From Synergistaceae bacterium (lineage in GTDB: Bacteria; Synergistota; Synergistia; Synergistales; Aminobacteriaceae): DNA of 14,319 bases. The stretch spans positions 1 through 14,319 of the forward strand of contig JAISWV010000053.1 of NCBI GenBank assembly GCA_031270755.1, read 5' to 3'. The notes beneath the pieces are model-generated. The model did no database searches. It worked only from the letters and a program-made list of their open reading frames with translations, and was not told the origin of the DNA. Shown piece by piece: positions 12,544 through 14,319 of this stretch; the first letter of the stretch is position 1; each line of letters begins with the position of its first letter. The translations under genes were made by a program, and so were the position numbers.

Positions 12544-12557
12544 GCAAAACGTTTTGC
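12544..12557. promoter_or_regulatory. 14-bp perfect palindrome, LacI-type operator candidate
   Basis: GCAAAACGTTTTGC directly abuts the -10 box and covers the expected transcription start. Its centre, AAACGTTT, fits the CG-centred sites of LacI/GalR-family regulators. A bound repressor here would block transcription of the permease operon. The cognate regulator is not in the window. Confidence 0.5.
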
Positions 12558-12645
12558 GATCTAACTGAGCAATCTATCCTACATAGATGAAAATATAACG
12601 AAAATGGTGAGAAACCGAGCGCCTTGTTTTGAACGGGAGGGTATC

Positions 12646-13578
12646 ATGCAGAAGTACGTTATTCACCGATTGCTCCTCACTATACCTATTTTGTTGGGTG
12701 TTTCTTTCATCATTTTCACGATTATATCGCTGACCCCGGGGGACCCGGGGAGGTTGATCCTGGGGGAAAACGCCAAACAAGAGGCGATCGACAAGCTGAA
12801 CAGCGACCTGGGGTTCGACAAACCCTTCCTCGTGCGTTACGTGAAATATATCACCGACATCCTCTTCAAATTGGACTTCGGGATTTCATACAGCACACAG
12901 AAGCCCGTTTTCGACGAAATACGGTCCCGCCTTCCCAATACGCTGTGGTTGGCTGTTTTGTCGGTGATATTCAGCTCCATTATCGGGATCTCGCTGGGTA
13001 TTTTTGCCGCGGTCAAACAGTACTCTCTTCTGGACAACATCTCGACGGTGCTCGCGATGTTTTTTGCGGTCATCCCGATATTTTGGTTCGGGATGATGCT
13101 GACCTACGTTTTTTCCTTGAAACTCGGGTGGTTGCCCACCAGCGGGATAGGGACGTGGAAGAATTTTATCCTGCCGACGGTGGCGCTGGCGCTCAACAGC
13201 GCGGGCGGCGTCTTGAGGCTGACGCGTTCGACGATGCTCGAAACGATTCGCCAAGATTATATCCGCACGGCAAAGGCAAAAGGCGCCACAAGCCGTGTTG
13301 TCATATGGAAACACGCGCTCAGAAACGCCTTGCTGCCTGTCATTACCACTTTAGGCATCAACTTCGGCCATCTTTTGGGCGGAGCCGTCATCATCGAAAC
13401 GGTTTTTTCGATCCCCGGGCTCGGCACTCTCATCGTCTCCTCCATCAGACTCAAGGACATTCCCACCGTCCTGTCCACGACGATACTGTTCGCGGCGTTC
13501 TTCTGCATCATCGTGTTGGTTGTCGATATCCTTTATGCCTACATCGATCCGCGCATCAAGGCCAAGTACTCTCGATAG
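12646..13578 (+). CDS. dppB: Dipeptide/oligopeptide ABC transporter permease, DppB type
   Basis: This 310-residue inner-membrane protein is one of the two permease subunits of a peptide (or nickel/other small ligand) importer. The N-terminus (MQKYVIHRLLLTIPILLGVSFIIFTIISLTPGDP) is the family signature, and about six membrane helices follow. The EAA coupling loop is visible (DYIRTAKAKGATSRVVIWKHALRNALLPV, about 204-232) with its glycine at 213; it contacts the ATPase. GGGAGG (about 12635-12640) precedes ATG 12646; an upstream in-frame ATG at 12604 lacks a site and breaks the family N-terminus. The dppC-like gene follows after 37 bp. The substrate-binding protein and ATPases are expected right of the window. 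The symbol names the family; the true ligand is unknown. Confidence 0.9.
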   Translation: MQKYVIHRLLLTIPILLGVSFIIFTIISLTPGDPGRLILGENAKQEAIDKLNSDLGFDKPFLVRYVKYITDILFKLDFGISYSTQKPVFDEIRSRLPNTLWLAVLSVIFSSIIGISLGIFAAVKQYSLLDNISTVLAMFFAVIPIFWFGMMLTYVFSLKLGWLPTSGIGTWKNFILPTVALALNSAGGVLRLTRSTMLETIRQDYIRTAKAKGATSRVVIWKHALRNALLPVITTLGINFGHLLGGAVIIETVFSIPGLGTLIVSSIRLKDIPTVLSTTILFAAFFCIIVLVVDILYAYIDPRIKAKYSR

Positions 13579-13615
13579 ACCGATGCCGAATTTTTCCGAA
13601 CGAGGAAAACGAATC

Positions 13616-14319
13616 ATGAAAGCGAAATCGAAAAAAAGAAGTAAGGCCGCTGAAGTTTGGCGCAGGATGAAAAAAAACAGGACGGCGATGCTGGGGCTCG
13701 CTATTTTGGTCGTCTTCGCCGCGTTTTCAATTTGGGCCGACGTCATCTCTCCATACAAGACGGCTACCCGGCAAAGCGCAAAAATAAGGCTGCAACCTCC
13801 ATCCGCAGAGCATTATTTTGGAACGGACGGCTTCGGCAGGGATGTGTTTGCGAGGATCTTGCACGGCTCCCGTGTTTCTCTCACCATCGGCCTTGTGACG
13901 ACGTTCATTTCCACACTGATAGGGGGATTTCTCGGCTCGGCGGCCGGCTATTACGGAGGCAAGCTCGACAACGCCATCATGAGAACCATGGATATATTCA
14001 TGTGTATTCCCACCGTGCTCCTGGCTCTGGCGATTATCGCGGCGCTGGGGCCGGGTATGCGCAACCTGTTGATAGCGATCATCATATCCAGCGTTCCTTC
14101 CTCTACCCGCCTGATACGGTCCGTCATATTGACTCTGGTCGAACAGGATTTTATCGAGGCCGCAAAATCGTACAGCACTCCGGACTTCAGAATCATCGTC
14201 AAATATGTCCTCCCCAACGCAATAGGGCCTATTATCGTACACGCGACCATGTCCATCGCCTCGATGATGCTCTTGGCCGCCGGACTGAGTTTCATCGGCA
14301 TGGGAGTTCAGCCTCCCGC
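13616..14319 (+). CDS. dppC: Dipeptide/oligopeptide ABC transporter permease, DppC type (partial)
   Basis: The second permease subunit, cut by the right edge after 234 codons; the family is usually near 280-300 residues, so only the end is missing. A basic cytoplasmic start (MKAKSKKRSKAAEVWRRMKKN) leads into helix 1 (about 24-42). The conserved HYFGTDGFGRDVFARILHGSRVSL (66-89) and several membrane helices follow. The EAA loop reads EAAKSYSTPDFRIIVKYVLPNAIGP (181-205), where the usual glycine six residues after E181 is replaced by S187. GAGGAAAA (13602-13609) lies before ATG 13616. It pairs with DppB in one importer. Substrate unknown. Confidence 0.9.
   Translation, partial: MKAKSKKRSKAAEVWRRMKKNRTAMLGLAILVVFAAFSIWADVISPYKTATRQSAKIRLQPPSAEHYFGTDGFGRDVFARILHGSRVSLTIGLVTTFISTLIGGFLGSAAGYYGGKLDNAIMRTMDIFMCIPTVLLALAIIAALGPGMRNLLIAIIISSVPSSTRLIRSVILTLVEQDFIEAAKSYSTPDFRIIVKYVLPNAIGPIIVHATMSIASMMLLAAGLSFIGMGVQPP

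Noticed and set aside
1..14319. tRNA or rRNA genes
   Set aside because: No cloverleaf with a T-loop GTTCRANYC pattern and no rRNA-like stretch was seen on either strand. The 3' repeat is of a protein gene, not a tRNA.

Overview
The window looks like the chromosome of an anaerobic, probably diderm bacterium. A signal peptide plus a Spy/CpxP-like periplasmic protein suggests an outer membrane. Glycogen/alpha-glucan enzymes, a dipeptide/oligopeptide ABC importer and hgcAB fit a fermentative anaerobe. Synergistota or a similar peptide-fermenting lineage is my best guess, but nothing here proves it (inference, low confidence).

Layout. (1) 1-2390: a repeat-rich intergenic region. An intact IS1634-family (IS4-like) DDE transposase gene (363-2195) is flanked by a perfect 12-bp direct repeat (302-313 / 2272-2283). 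The whole sits between two exact 17-bp inverted repeats (183-199 / 2325-2341), which looks like an IS nested in a small MITE-like element. (2) 2391-6764, minus strand: a two-gene alpha-glucan operon, glgB (branching enzyme) followed 3 bp later by a GH57/DUF3536 glycosidase. (3) 6765-6951: a divergent promoter region whose two -10 boxes lie in a 10-bp inverted repeat. (4) 6952-8829, plus strand: mnmG (gidA), the tRNA-U34 modification enzyme. (5) 8830-12466: accessory DNA interrupted by copies of the 3' end of mnmG. (6) 12467-end: the start of a DppBC-type peptide permease operon behind an extended -10 promoter and a LacI-type palindrome.

The most interesting part is region 5. The last codons of mnmG occur three times in the same orientation: at the true gene end (8781-8870), at 10172-10261 (80 of 90 positions identical, running 41 bp past the stop codon) and at 12431-12468 (a shorter copy, 33 of 36 identical over the coding part). 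These look like tandem attachment sites of elements integrated at the 3' end of mnmG, each restoring the C-terminus ...QLLAVAIKAR(H/R). Block A (about 1.4 kb) carries two overlapping unknown genes; the second has an R-x4-H motif of HEPN RNase type, so the pair is a candidate toxin-antitoxin or defence module. Block B (about 2.2 kb) carries hgcA and hgcB, the mercury-methylation pair (HgcA with the NVWCAAGKG cap-helix motif, HgcB with two Fe-S binding motifs and a C-terminal Cys-Cys), plus a convergent Spy/CpxP-like periplasmic gene. No integrase is encoded between the repeats, so any mobility would need an enzyme acting in trans. Mercury methylation carried as a small mnmG-associated cassette next to a HEPN pair is the hypothesis most worth testing.
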